A stretch of DNA of 11,258 nucleotides from positions 1 through 11,258 of the forward strand of contig CAYVTV010000134.1 of NCBI GenBank assembly GCA_964454295.1, read 5' to 3'. Position 1 is the stretch's first letter, and each line of letters opens with the position of its first letter. Position numbers and translations under genes: made by a program. The DNA comes from CAYVTV01 sp964454295 (lineage in GTDB: Bacteria > Bacteroidota > Bacteroidia > Bacteroidales > GCA-2748055). A model generated the notes under the pieces. The model did not search any database, was not told the origin of the DNA, and saw only the letters and a list, made by a program, of their open reading frames with translations. Shown in pieces: positions 1 to 5,905 of this stretch.

Positions 1-661
1 ACAGGAAATTGTTCTTGACCATTACCCGGAAGAAATATATAAGGAAGCAAAAGGGCCTGAATCAAAACACTATTTTCAGAATTATATTGCATTTGGCGTT
101 ATTCCGGATATAAAAGAATTATCCGGTGCCAGGATAAATCCTTTGTTTTCAAATGAATATGTATTTGGCGTACGTTACAAAAGAAGATTACTTTCCTTTT
201 ACCAGGCAGGACTGGATCTGTCGGGAAGATTCATCCAGTACAGGATTGAAGATGAAGACCTTGCACCTGATGCGTCGAATCCATTCAGTCAGTACTGGAA
301 TGTTGGCAAACAAAATATGAGGACAAACAGCCTGGGACTGGAGTTTTACAACAGGCTCAGGGCCGGAAAAGGGAATAATCCGGGATACTTTTTAGATTTC
401 GGGATAAGGGGTGACTGGCATTACATCAACAAACATGTAATAAGAAGCAAATATAACACAAGTGAAAATCCCTCCGGGAAAATAAAAACCGTTCACAGGA
501 AGCTGATGTTTACAAACAGGACGACAGCATCTCTTACAGGAAGGATAGGTATTAAAGATTTTATTTTTTATGGAAGTTACAGGTTAACTGATTTTTTTAA
601 TAACAAATACTCCATCCCTGAATTACCGCGATTTACCTTCGGAATTCAATACACTATTTAG
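1..661 (+). CDS. C-terminal part of an outer-membrane beta-barrel protein (5' end outside window)
   Basis: The frame is open from the second base of the window to a TAG at 659-661, giving about 219 residues. There is no convincing start: the first possible initiator is a TTG at 143, in mid-protein, so the gene begins upstream. The visible part alternates short polar turns with strands rich in Tyr, Phe and Gly, such as FGVRYKRRLL, LGLEFYNRL, YFLDFGIRGDW and FIFYGSYRLTDFF. It ends in FTFGIQYTI, a typical last strand of an outer-membrane barrel. It probably sits in the outer membrane. I do not recognise a specific family and cannot say whether it is a transporter, a receptor or a structural protein. 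It converges with the minus-strand prenyltransferase gene, and the two stop codons lie inside each other's reading frames. Confidence 0.6.
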   Translation, partial: QEIVLDHYPEEIYKEAKGPESKHYFQNYIAFGVIPDIKELSGARINPLFSNEYVFGVRYKRRLLSFYQAGLDLSGRFIQYRIEDEDLAPDASNPFSQYWNVGKQNMRTNSLGLEFYNRLRAGKGNNPGYFLDFGIRGDWHYINKHVIRSKYNTSENPSGKIKTVHRKLMFTNRTTASLTGRIGIKDFIFYGSYRLTDFFNNKYSIPELPRFTFGIQYTI

Positions 662-1388
662 AGTTATCCCTTGCCAGACAAAATTCCTCAATGATCCCGG
701 GATTATTTTCAACGGCTGTTCCTGTAACAATAATATCAGCACCGGCGGTATAAATATTTTCTGCCTCTTTTCCATTTTTGATACCTCCTCCTACTATCAA
801 GGGAATAGTAATATTCTTTCTAACTTCGGAAACAACATTTAACCCCACTGTCTGACAAGCTCCGCTGCCTGCCTCGAGATATATCACCTTCAAACCCAGC
901 AACTCACCAGCAATGGCAGTGGCTGTAACAATTTCAGGCTTATCCGCAGGGATCGGGCTGGTGCTGCTCATGTATTCCACAGATGTTGTCCTTCCGTTCT
1001 CAATGAGAATATACCCTACCGGAATAGTGGGGATATTTAAACTTTTAAGTACAGGGGCTGAAATAACATGATGACCGATAAGATACTCCGGGTTACGTCC
1101 TGAAATAAGCGAAATAAAAAGCAATGCATCGGCTTTCCCTGTGATCTGCATGGCATTCCCCGGAAACACAATTACCGGAACAGGGCACAACGACTTTATT
1201 ATATCAACTACTCTCTCTACAGAAGAAAACAAAATGCTCCCTCCAACCAGAAAGAAATCCACGGAACAACGGGATGAAACATCCAGAACAGCATGCATAT
1301 CCTTCTCCCCCAACCTGTCAGGATCAATAAGTACTGCAAGCATTTTTCCGTTTCCGGACGATTGTAATATTTTATCCCTTATATGCAT
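654..1388 (-). CDS. Geranylgeranylglyceryl phosphate synthase-like prenyltransferase (PcrB/GGGPS family)
   Basis: This 244-residue TIM-barrel protein of the PcrB/GGGP synthase family is expected to join a polyprenyl diphosphate to sn-glycerol 1-phosphate, giving an ether-linked prenylglyceryl phosphate. It should be cytosolic or membrane-associated. Family landmarks are in order: LIDPDR at 20-25 (D22 and D24, Mg/diphosphate site), FLVGGSI at 46-52, VFPGN at 74-78, SGRNP at 96-100, YLEAGSG at 170-176, and the phosphate-binding loops VGGGIK at 199-204 and VTGTAVE at 221-227. Length is normal. The ATG at 1388 lies 3 bases after the stop of the phosphopantetheinyl transferase gene, so the two are probably co-transcribed. 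Bacteroidota members of the family have been shown to make GGGP in vitro, while Firmicutes PcrB prefers heptaprenyl diphosphate. Chain length and the fate of the product here are not visible from sequence. Confidence 0.88.
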   Translation of the reverse strand: MHIRDKILQSSGNGKMLAVLIDPDRLGEKDMHAVLDVSSRCSVDFFLVGGSILFSSVERVVDIIKSLCPVPVIVFPGNAMQITGKADALLFISLISGRNPEYLIGHHVISAPVLKSLNIPTIPVGYILIENGRTTSVEYMSSTSPIPADKPEIVTATAIAGELLGLKVIYLEAGSGACQTVGLNVVSEVRKNITIPLIVGGGIKNGKEAENIYTAGADIIVTGTAVENNPGIIEEFCLARDNSK

Positions 1389-1391
1389 AAT

Positions 1392-2021
1392 TTATTTGGA
1401 TGTCCATACAATTGCGTAATCATCCATTTTTTCATACTTCAGGGAGAAATCTTCTATTCCTTTGAAATTGAGAACCCTCCCCTTTATCACCCCTGATTCT
1501 TTGGGTTCAAAAGGGAAAATGGTAAGGTTTTCCCTGAAATTAATATCCTGCTTGTCACATATTTTATACAACGCTTCTTTTGCACACCAGTGTAAATATA
1601 AGTGATATCTCTGAAGTTCAGGATCACTGGTCAGCAGTTCCTGGCTATTTAAAAATTTAAAACTTACTGAGGTAACTTTATGCGACATAAACTCAAGGTC
1701 AATACCCACCCTCTTTGTTTTGCTCAGCAAAATGGAAGTAAGATGATTGGAATGCGATATGCTGATATTATAAGAATTACCTTTTAAAAAAGGTTTCCTC
1801 ACTTCATTATATACAATACGGGTATCTTTGCCTGTCATCTCATTGATGAGAGTCCTTACGCTTAACCATTCCAGCTTACGGCTGAAGTTTTTAAAATTGG
1901 ACAGTATGCTTGTTTCCTCCTCATCGAGAATTAATTTGGATAACAGTGTATCATAATCCTCTATGATCCTCCATATTCCAAGAAGGCACTCATGATTTTC
2001 CCTGTAAACTATAAGACTCAT
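1392..2021 (-). CDS. 4'-phosphopantetheinyl transferase (Sfp/AcpT superfamily)
   Basis: A 209-residue enzyme that should transfer the 4'-phosphopantetheine arm of coenzyme A to a serine of acyl or peptidyl carrier proteins, in the cytosol and with Mg2+. Visible motifs are RKPFL at 75-79, SISHS at 87-91 with the CoA-contacting H90, VGIDLE at 105-110 with metal ligands D108 and E110, SQE at 126-128, and WCAKEALYK at 145-153 with the conserved K148/E149 pair. The two-lobed layout and length fit the Sfp type rather than the short AcpS type. It follows gldD after 44 bases and precedes the prenyltransferase by 3. In Bacteroidota this gene is commonly found next to gldD/gldE, and it may be the housekeeping ACP-activating enzyme. 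The carrier-protein partner cannot be deduced here. Confidence 0.88.
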   Translation of the reverse strand: MSLIVYRENHECLLGIWRIIEDYDTLLSKLILDEEETSILSNFKNFSRKLEWLSVRTLINEMTGKDTRIVYNEVRKPFLKGNSYNISISHSNHLTSILLSKTKRVGIDLEFMSHKVTSVSFKFLNSQELLTSDPELQRYHLYLHWCAKEALYKICDKQDINFRENLTIFPFEPKESGVIKGRVLNFKGIEDFSLKYEKMDDYAIVWTSK

Positions 2022-2065
2022 ATCAAAGGCAAAGATAAAATATATTCCCTAACTGATGACCACGA

Positions 2066-2650
2066 CTACTTCCATTGCAATGTATGGATAAAGTGCACAA
2101 TATCTTCCCTCACAAAATTAATTACCGGTGATAAGGAATCTTTGTCCGGCTGGGTATTAAAATATAACGCCCCCCGCAGAAAATGACGGGTACTGTCGGT
2201 AACAAAAAACTGGACGGCAGAAGCTGCATTACCTTTAATATCATACAATATTCCGTATACTTCTCTTCCATTGTCCACCACGCGTGATTCAGGAATCTGC
2301 TCGGCTTTAATGGTGTGTTTATAAACAAAGCCCCTGCTGTCTTCAATCAATCTGTCAAGGTTGTTGTCAATCTTCATATAACTCAGGTATATTGAACCAT
2401 TAAGTGAAGGAAATTCAATATTCAGCCAATAAGGATTTTTTTTCTCAGAAGGGTCGGGAACTACTTTTCCGTATACCGGATATTCAAACCGGTAGGGCTC
2501 TTTAGCATCGTAAACAAGGTACTCCTTTTCAGGGAAGTCAATTCTAAGGTAGGTTCTTGGCTTGGGAGTATATACCTCTTTACAGGAATAACTGAAAACG
2601 ATTAATCCCAATAAAAGTAATCCTGGCCGGAGAAATATTCTGTTAACCAT
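2066..2650 (-). CDS. gldD: Gliding motility-associated lipoprotein GldD
   Basis: A 194-residue predicted lipoprotein. The N-terminus has a basic start (MVNR), a hydrophobic stretch at about 9-20, and a cysteine at 23 in the context FSYSC, a loose lipobox as is usual in Bacteroidota. After it comes the GldD signature YTPKPRTYLRIDFPEKEY at 27-44. A second conserved-looking block is NPYWLNIEFPSLNGSIYLSY at about 72-91. GldD was defined in Flavobacterium johnsoniae, where its loss abolishes gliding. It is also found in many non-gliding Bacteroidota, so the name does not prove motility. Its molecular activity is not established. The ATG at 2650 starts 13 bases after the gldE stop, in line with one transcript and a joint function with GldE. 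Confidence 0.88.
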   Translation of the reverse strand: MVNRIFLRPGLLLLGLIVFSYSCKEVYTPKPRTYLRIDFPEKEYLVYDAKEPYRFEYPVYGKVVPDPSEKKNPYWLNIEFPSLNGSIYLSYMKIDNNLDRLIEDSRGFVYKHTIKAEQIPESRVVDNGREVYGILYDIKGNAASAVQFFVTDSTRHFLRGALYFNTQPDKDSLSPVINFVREDIVHFIHTLQWK

Positions 2651-2663
2651 TTAGTTCTTGTTT

Positions 2664-3992
2664 TTATACTGTTTTCTGGCCTGTGGTTACCTTAACCTTT
2701 TTAATTCTGCGCCTATCGGCCGAAACAATAGTAAAGAGGAAATCGTCTGTTTTGAGTTTTTCATTTACTGCCGGAATTTCCCCTCTGAGTTCGAGTATCA
2801 GGCCGGCCAGGGTATCAGCATCACCCCTCACATTCTCAAAAATATCATCCTGTATATTAAGTACTTTATAAAAATCAATTAAAAGAACCTTGGCATCAAA
2901 AACATAGTTATTTTCATCAAGTTTAACGTATAAAGGTTCTATATCATCCGACTCATCCGTTATTTCACCTACAATTTCTTCCAGCACATCCTCCAGGGTG
3001 ACGATGCCGTCAGTTCCCCCGTATTCATCCACAACAATGGCAAGATGGATTTTTTTCTCCCTGAATTCCTGCAGGAGTGCGTTGATCTTTTTAGTTCCGG
3101 GAACAAAATAGCTGGGACGTATCAGCGGAAGCCAGTCGAAATCATTTGATTTATCAATATGCGAAAGAAGATCCTTAACATATAATATTCCCACCACATT
3201 ATCAAGATTATCTTTATATACCGGTATCCTTGAATATCCTGAATTATTAATGATCGTTATCACTTCATTCAGACTTGTTCCTGTCTCCACGGCAACCACA
3301 TCCATACGCGGTTTCATTATATCGGAAACATCAATATTGCTGAATTTAACAATACTCTTCAGAATATTTTTTTCTTCAGCGACAACGCCGGAAGTGAGAT
3401 CGAGAGCATCCGACAATTCATCCATGGAGATATTATCCCCTTTGATCCTTAATCTTTTTCTTGCAAAAGAAGTTGATTTTATGAGCAAAATGCTAAGTGG
3501 TGCAATTAATCCTTCCATGATCATGAGCGGATAGGACATCCACCGGGCAAATCTGACAGCATGCTGATTGGCAAAAAGTTTTGGAATGATCTCCCCGAAT
3601 AAAAGAATAAGAAAAGTAACAATAACCACCTGGAATATAAATGCAAAAACAGGTTCTTCACGGAAGTCAATAATATTTGCTGTAACAAATGTTGAAATGA
3701 TGACAATACCAACATTCAGAAAGTTATTCGCTATAAGTATGGTGGCCAGCAATTTCTCAGGCCGTGAGAGTAATTGCAAAATCCTTCCGGATGATCTGTC
3801 ACCTGAATTTTTAATTTTATTTTTATCGGCCGGTGTTAAGGAGAAATATGCAACTTCAGAACCTGAGATAAGTGCAGAAGCACACAGCAGGATTAAAATG
3901 GCAATGATTCCGGCAACAGCACTTGTTGTTGGCGGATAGAATGTGATCGGAGTGATGCCTGTTAAGAGATAAAGAAATGAGTCTGATTCCAA
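2664..3992 (-). CDS. gldE: Gliding motility-associated protein GldE (DUF21/CNNM, two CBS domains, CorC/HlyC domain)
   Basis: A 442-residue inner-membrane protein. It has hydrophobic segments at about 26-45, 82-105, 114-135 and 152-171 within a DUF21/CNNM domain that carries SGSEVAYFSL (43-52) and GEIIPK (133-138). A cytosolic CBS pair follows at about 222-280 and 290-345, including the motif DEYGGTDGIVTLEDVLEEIV at 322-341. A CorC/HlyC transporter-associated domain (about 355-435) closes the protein. CNNM/CorC relatives take part in divalent-cation transport or its regulation; GldE was named for its link to gliding with GldD. The start is a TTG at 3992. No ATG lies between it and the in-frame stop four codons further upstream, and the ssb stop is 23 bases before the TTG. 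The true start could differ by a few codons. Confidence 0.88.
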   Translation of the reverse strand: MESDSFLYLLTGITPITFYPPTTSAVAGIIAILILLCASALISGSEVAYFSLTPADKNKIKNSGDRSSGRILQLLSRPEKLLATILIANNFLNVGIVIISTFVTANIIDFREEPVFAFIFQVVIVTFLILLFGEIIPKLFANQHAVRFARWMSYPLMIMEGLIAPLSILLIKSTSFARKRLRIKGDNISMDELSDALDLTSGVVAEEKNILKSIVKFSNIDVSDIMKPRMDVVAVETGTSLNEVITIINNSGYSRIPVYKDNLDNVVGILYVKDLLSHIDKSNDFDWLPLIRPSYFVPGTKKINALLQEFREKKIHLAIVVDEYGGTDGIVTLEDVLEEIVGEITDESDDIEPLYVKLDENNYVFDAKVLLIDFYKVLNIQDDIFENVRGDADTLAGLILELRGEIPAVNEKLKTDDFLFTIVSADRRRIKKVKVTTGQKTV

Positions 3993-4015
3993 CTGGTCTG
4001 GATTTTAATTACACA

Positions 4016-4486
4016 TCAGAACGGCAGATCATCTGTATCTGCGGGTTGGGAAGACTCTGTGTTTTCATCATTTCCCGTATCGGCTGAAGCTTCCTGCGCG
4101 GAAGCCGGTTTTGATGATGAATATCCCGGTGAATCCTGCGTATTCTGGGATTCTTCAGATCTCCTCCCCAGCATTTGCATATTGTCACCCACAATTTCAG
4201 TAATATATTTGGTATTACCGTCCTGGTCATTATAAGACCTGGTTTTAATGCGACCTTCAATATAAAGCTGTGATCCTTTCTTTACAAATTTTTCGGCAAT
4301 TTCGGCAAGTCCTCTCCAGAGTACTATATTATGCCATTCGGTAGTGGTGATCTTTTCCCCATCCCGGTTTTTATATACCTCGCTGGTTGCCATAGGAAAT
4401 TTGCATACTGCTGCTCCCCCCTCAAGATATCTTGTCTCAGGGTCTTTACCAACATTGCCAACCAGAATAACTTTGTTTACTGACAT
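4016..4486 (-). CDS. ssb: Single-stranded DNA-binding protein
   Basis: A 156-residue SSB. The OB-fold is at 1-108 and starts with the classic SVNKVILVGNVGKDPETRYL; WHNIVLWRGLAEIAEKFVKKGS at about 51-72 and LYIEGRIKTRSY at 74-85 follow. A disordered tail rich in Ser, Gln, Glu and Asp (109-150) ends in DDLPF, the acidic tip that recruits RecO, PriA, exonuclease I and other repair partners. It should coat single-stranded DNA in replication, recombination and repair as a homotetramer. It leads the gldE-gldD series and has its own TAnnTTTG promoter core just upstream. In relatives mutY usually precedes it; here only a mutY stub remains, with about 555 bases of mobile and repeat debris between the two. 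Confidence 0.95.
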   Translation of the reverse strand: MSVNKVILVGNVGKDPETRYLEGGAAVCKFPMATSEVYKNRDGEKITTTEWHNIVLWRGLAEIAEKFVKKGSQLYIEGRIKTRSYNDQDGNTKYITEIVGDNMQMLGRRSEESQNTQDSPGYSSSKPASAQEASADTGNDENTESSQPADTDDLPF

Positions 4487-4511
4487 ATTAATTTAGGTTT
4501 GGTTATTAAAA

Positions 4512-4520
4512 GCAAAGATA
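4512..4520 (-). promoter_or_regulatory. Bacteroidota-type promoter core for ssb (TATCTTTGC)
   Basis: On the minus strand TATCTTTGC matches the Bacteroidota -7 element TAnnTTTG. It lies about 25 bases upstream of the ssb ATG, and a TTG about 17 bases further upstream could be the -33 box. It would let ssb-gldE-gldD be transcribed independently of the broken mutY. The call is by pattern only. Confidence 0.45.
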
Positions 4521-4575
4521 CAAAAATTATGCAGCGGCAACATATGTAGGTGGAATAATTGCGCATATAAAATGT

Positions 4576-4778
4576 TTAACCACGAAGGACACCAAGGATA
4601 ACACGAAGGACACAAAGAGCTAAATATCAGAGACATATACTTCGTGTCCTTTGTGTGTACTTTCCGCAAGCGGTGACTGCGTGTTGCCGTAGCTTCAGCG
4701 CCGCGTCTTCGGCAAGCCTCCGGCGGCCAAAGGAAGGTACAAGCTACTCTGCGGAGGCGCTGAGTCCTTCGTGGTTAA
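4576..4778. repeat. 203-bp structured repeat element with 15-bp terminal inverted repeats
   Basis: The element starts with TTAACCACGAAGGAC (4576-4590) and ends with its exact reverse complement (4764-4778). Inside the left half a second inverted repeat pairs ACACGAAGGACACAAAG (4601-4617) with ACTTCGTGTCCTTTGTG and its neighbours (4639-4657), with two mismatches. The right half is much more GC-rich than its surroundings. It contains CCGCAAGCGG (4664-4673) and two crossing 7-bp complements: GTAGCTT 4689-4695 with AAGCTAC 4741-4747, and CAGCGCC 4696-4702 with GGCGCTG 4756-4762. No convincing ORF lies inside. It resembles the CACGAAGGACAC repeats scattered in environmental genomes and could be a miniature non-autonomous element or a REP-like structure. 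A partial relative lies at 7531-7629. Confidence 0.7.
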
Positions 4779-4954
4779 GATCATTTATGATACAGCCCTG
4801 CACCTGTATGGCTGGTTTCTTTTTATATTTGTTTTTCATGGTTCGACGCTGTCAGTGACTGAAAGGTCTTTTGCGGGAAGCTTCAATCGGTTTACCTTTG
4901 TTCTTGGTGGTTTCAATTAAGGTTTAAAGAAAAACTTCTTCCCCTTGTCACTGT
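4779..4954. other. Gene-free debris between repeat element and IS remnant
   Basis: Only short open frames occur here on the minus strand: 31 codons starting at 4839 and running into the repeat element, and about 23 codons (4852-4923) lacking a start. Neither resembles the missing C-terminal part of MutY, nor any family I recognise. The stretch may be decayed IS or mutY sequence. I see no RNA gene. Confidence 0.4.
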
Positions 4955-5067
4955 TCAATACTCCATAATTACTTTGTACTTGAATTCGTCCGTGAAACGA
5001 TTTACTTTTGTCTTCATAATACGTCTTTAGTTTACTTTTTTTTATAAACCTATTTCAGGACGAGACA
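4955..5067 (-). mobile_element. Probable IS3-type insertion sequence end with start of a broken OrfA
   Basis: Read on the minus strand, the sequence begins at 5067 with TGTCTCGTCCTGAAATAGGT, a TG-starting end of the kind seen in IS3-like elements. About 50 bases on, an ATG at 5017 opens a frame whose product, MKTKVNRFTDEFKYKVIMEY, resembles the N-terminus of an IS3-family OrfA (helix-turn-helix subunit). It stops at 4955. A one-base shift would continue it as LNSDKG, so the copy looks frameshifted as well as truncated. Neither an OrfB nor the other end can be seen in the window. This is an inactive remnant. The family assignment rests on general resemblance only. Confidence 0.5.
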
Positions 5068-5272
5068 CCTGATCAATGTCAGCCTCTGCCAGCGTAAAAA
5101 TGTCGGGAAAAGTATCAATGAAATTATTAAAATAAGCCATCCCCTGGTTTACCCTGGTTTGTTGAAGGATAACTTCCGAAATCCATATCTTATAAGGGTT
5201 CCTGGTATCCCTCCATGGCAGTTCCCGTTTATTATCCCTGTACCAATTATTTAATACCCTGCTAATTTCCAT
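5042..5272 (-). pseudogene. mutY: mutY 5' fragment (A/G-specific adenine glycosylase), truncated
   Basis: The frame codes for 76 residues, of which about the first 69 match the N-terminus of MutY: NKRELPWRDTRNPYKIW at 14-30, then SEVILQQTRV at 32-41, which holds the catalytic-site glutamate (E33, equivalent to E37 of E. coli MutY). A complete MutY has about 350 residues. At AEADIDQV, where relatives continue with a LWQGLGYY-type stretch, the sequence switches to SRPEIGL and stops. Those last codons belong to the putative IS end. Lost are the helix-hairpin-helix, the catalytic aspartate, the 4Fe-4S cysteines and the MutT-like 8-oxoG recognition domain, so the stub cannot be a working glycosylase. 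The flanking order (HU divergent, ssb downstream) is what is expected of an intact mutY locus. Disruption by insertion and deletion is the simplest reading; misassembly is the alternative. Confidence 0.85.
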
Positions 5273-5303
5273 GTAATTGAAAAAGAAAAAAACATATTAT
5301 TTT

Positions 5304-5311
5304 CAAAAATA
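5304..5311 (-). promoter_or_regulatory. Possible promoter core of the mutY stub (TATTTTTG)
   Basis: On the minus strand TATTTTTG fits TAnnTTTG and lies about 32 bases upstream of the mutY start. The sequence is very AT-rich, so a chance match is likely enough. If active, it would still transcribe the stub towards the IS remnant. Confidence 0.3.
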
Positions 5312-5346
5312 ATTGTTTTGTATTTCATTTATAGTTAGAAAACACT

Positions 5347-5355
5347 TATATTTGC
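5347..5355 (+). promoter_or_regulatory. Promoter core for the HU gene (TATATTTGC)
   Basis: TATATTTGC matches the Bacteroidota -7 consensus TAnnTTTG and lies 54 bases upstream of the HU ATG, inside the 136-bp AT-rich divergent spacer. No -33 TTTG is seen at the ideal distance; the nearest TTTG is about 26 bases upstream. Confidence 0.45.
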
Positions 5356-5408
5356 ACACTTAACATAGAAATTTTTTCTTAATTCATTGATATTTAAAGA
5401 TTTTTAAA

Positions 5409-5696
5409 ATGACAAAGGCAGATATTGTAAACGAAATTTCAAAGAATACAGGTATCGAGAAGATAACTGTTCAGAAAACTGTAGAATCTTTCATGGAAAG
5501 TGTTAAAGATTCATTAAGTAAAAACAGAAATGTATATTTAAGAGGTTTTGGAAGCTTCATTGTAAAGAAGAGAGCCAAAAAAACCGCAAGGAACATTTCT
5601 AAGAATACTACTATTATTATTCCCGAGCACTTTATTCCGTCATTTAAGCCTGCCAAGACTTTCGTCAACAAAGTCAAGTCTAATGTTAAAAAGTAA
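5409..5696 (+). CDS. HU/IHF-family DNA-binding protein
   Basis: A 95-residue member of the bacterial histone-like HU/IHF family, which bends and compacts DNA as a dimer in the nucleoid. The N-terminal helical part is MTKADIVNEISKNTGIEKITVQKTV (1-25). The central signature is NVYLRGFGSFIVKKRAKKTARN at about 41-62, and the beta-arm ends near IIPEHFIPSFKPAKTF (about 70-85). The position equivalent to the usual RNPxT arm tip carries NISKNTTIIIPE, a variant common in Bacteroidota. A Lys-rich C-terminus (KVKSNVKK) follows. It lies divergent from the mutY stub and 9 bases upstream of the tiny basic ORF, with which it is probably co-transcribed. The specific HU paralogue cannot be named. Confidence 0.93.
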   Translation: MTKADIVNEISKNTGIEKITVQKTVESFMESVKDSLSKNRNVYLRGFGSFIVKKRAKKTARNISKNTTIIIPEHFIPSFKPAKTFVNKVKSNVKK

Positions 5697-5700
5697 GGAG
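5694..5700 (+). promoter_or_regulatory. Strong Shine-Dalgarno (TAAGGAG) overlapping the HU stop codon
   Basis: TAAGGAG begins with the HU stop codon TAA and ends 5 bases before the ATG at 5706. Good Shine-Dalgarno sequences are unusual in Bacteroidota, and other genes in this window lack one. It fixes the start of the 31-codon gene and suggests translational coupling with HU. Confidence 0.7.
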
Positions 5701-5705
5701 TAGTC

Positions 5706-5801
5706 ATGCCAAGCGGTAAAAAGAGAAAGAGACACAAGATGGCTACGCACAAACGCAAGAAGCGTTTGAGGAAAAACAGGCATAAGAAGAAGAACCGGTA
5801 A
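5706..5801 (+). CDS. 31-residue very basic protein, AURKAIP1/COX24-like (probable small ribosomal protein)
   Basis: The ORF codes for 31 residues starting MPSGKKRKRHKMATHKRKK, with about 20 Lys/Arg and five His. The sequence matches the short proteins annotated as AURKAIP1/COX24-domain proteins in Bacteroidota, where the gene often lies near HU and RNase G. The domain is shared with the mitochondrial small-subunit protein mS38 and mycobacterial bS22, so binding to rRNA in the small subunit is likely. That assignment is by family resemblance and has not been shown for this protein. The start is secured by the TAAGGAG 5 bases before the ATG, and the HU gene ends 9 bases upstream. It was easy to miss because of its length. 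The minus-strand ORF over the same bases is a shadow. Confidence 0.82.
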   Translation: MPSGKKRKRHKMATHKRKKRLRKNRHKKKNR

Positions 5802-5839
5802 TTTATTGCTATTTTTTTACGGAACCTGAAGGTCACATG

Positions 5840-5847
5840 TATCTTTG
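5840..5847 (+). promoter_or_regulatory. Possible promoter core for RNase G/E (TATCTTTG)
   Basis: TATCTTTG fits the TAnnTTTG core and lies 66 bases upstream of the GTG start, in the 104-bp spacer after the small basic gene. It would give a leader of roughly 50-60 bases containing the 13-bp palindrome at 5866-5878. No good -33 box is seen. Confidence 0.4.
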
Positions 5848-5905
5848 GGTTTTCTGTGTTTGATCATTCCTCAGGAATTGTCATCAACCGAAAATATTAC
5901 AATTT

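Noticed and set aside
3250..3939. Plus-strand ORFs opposite gldE
   Set aside because: Shadows of a full-length, well-recognised gldE.
4576..4660. CRISPR-like array from the repeated GAAGGACAC units
   Set aside because: Units are short, irregular in spacing and lie in both orientations; there are no spacers of constant length and no cas genes.
4744..4839. 31-codon minus-strand ORF starting MKNKYKKKPA
   Set aside because: Its last third is simply the repeat end read in frame (LNHEGLSASAE). There is no ribosome site or promoter and no recognisable family.
4655..4858. 67-residue plus-strand ORF across the repeat element
   Set aside because: It runs through the inverted repeats and the junction with unique sequence, has Cys/Ser-rich low-complexity content, and resembles no family; the structured repeat explains the bases.
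4852..4923. Open frame with LIETTKNKGKPIEA as a possible MutY C-terminal remnant
   Set aside because: It does not resemble the MutY C-terminal domain, has no start, and is only about 23 codons long; chance is sufficient.
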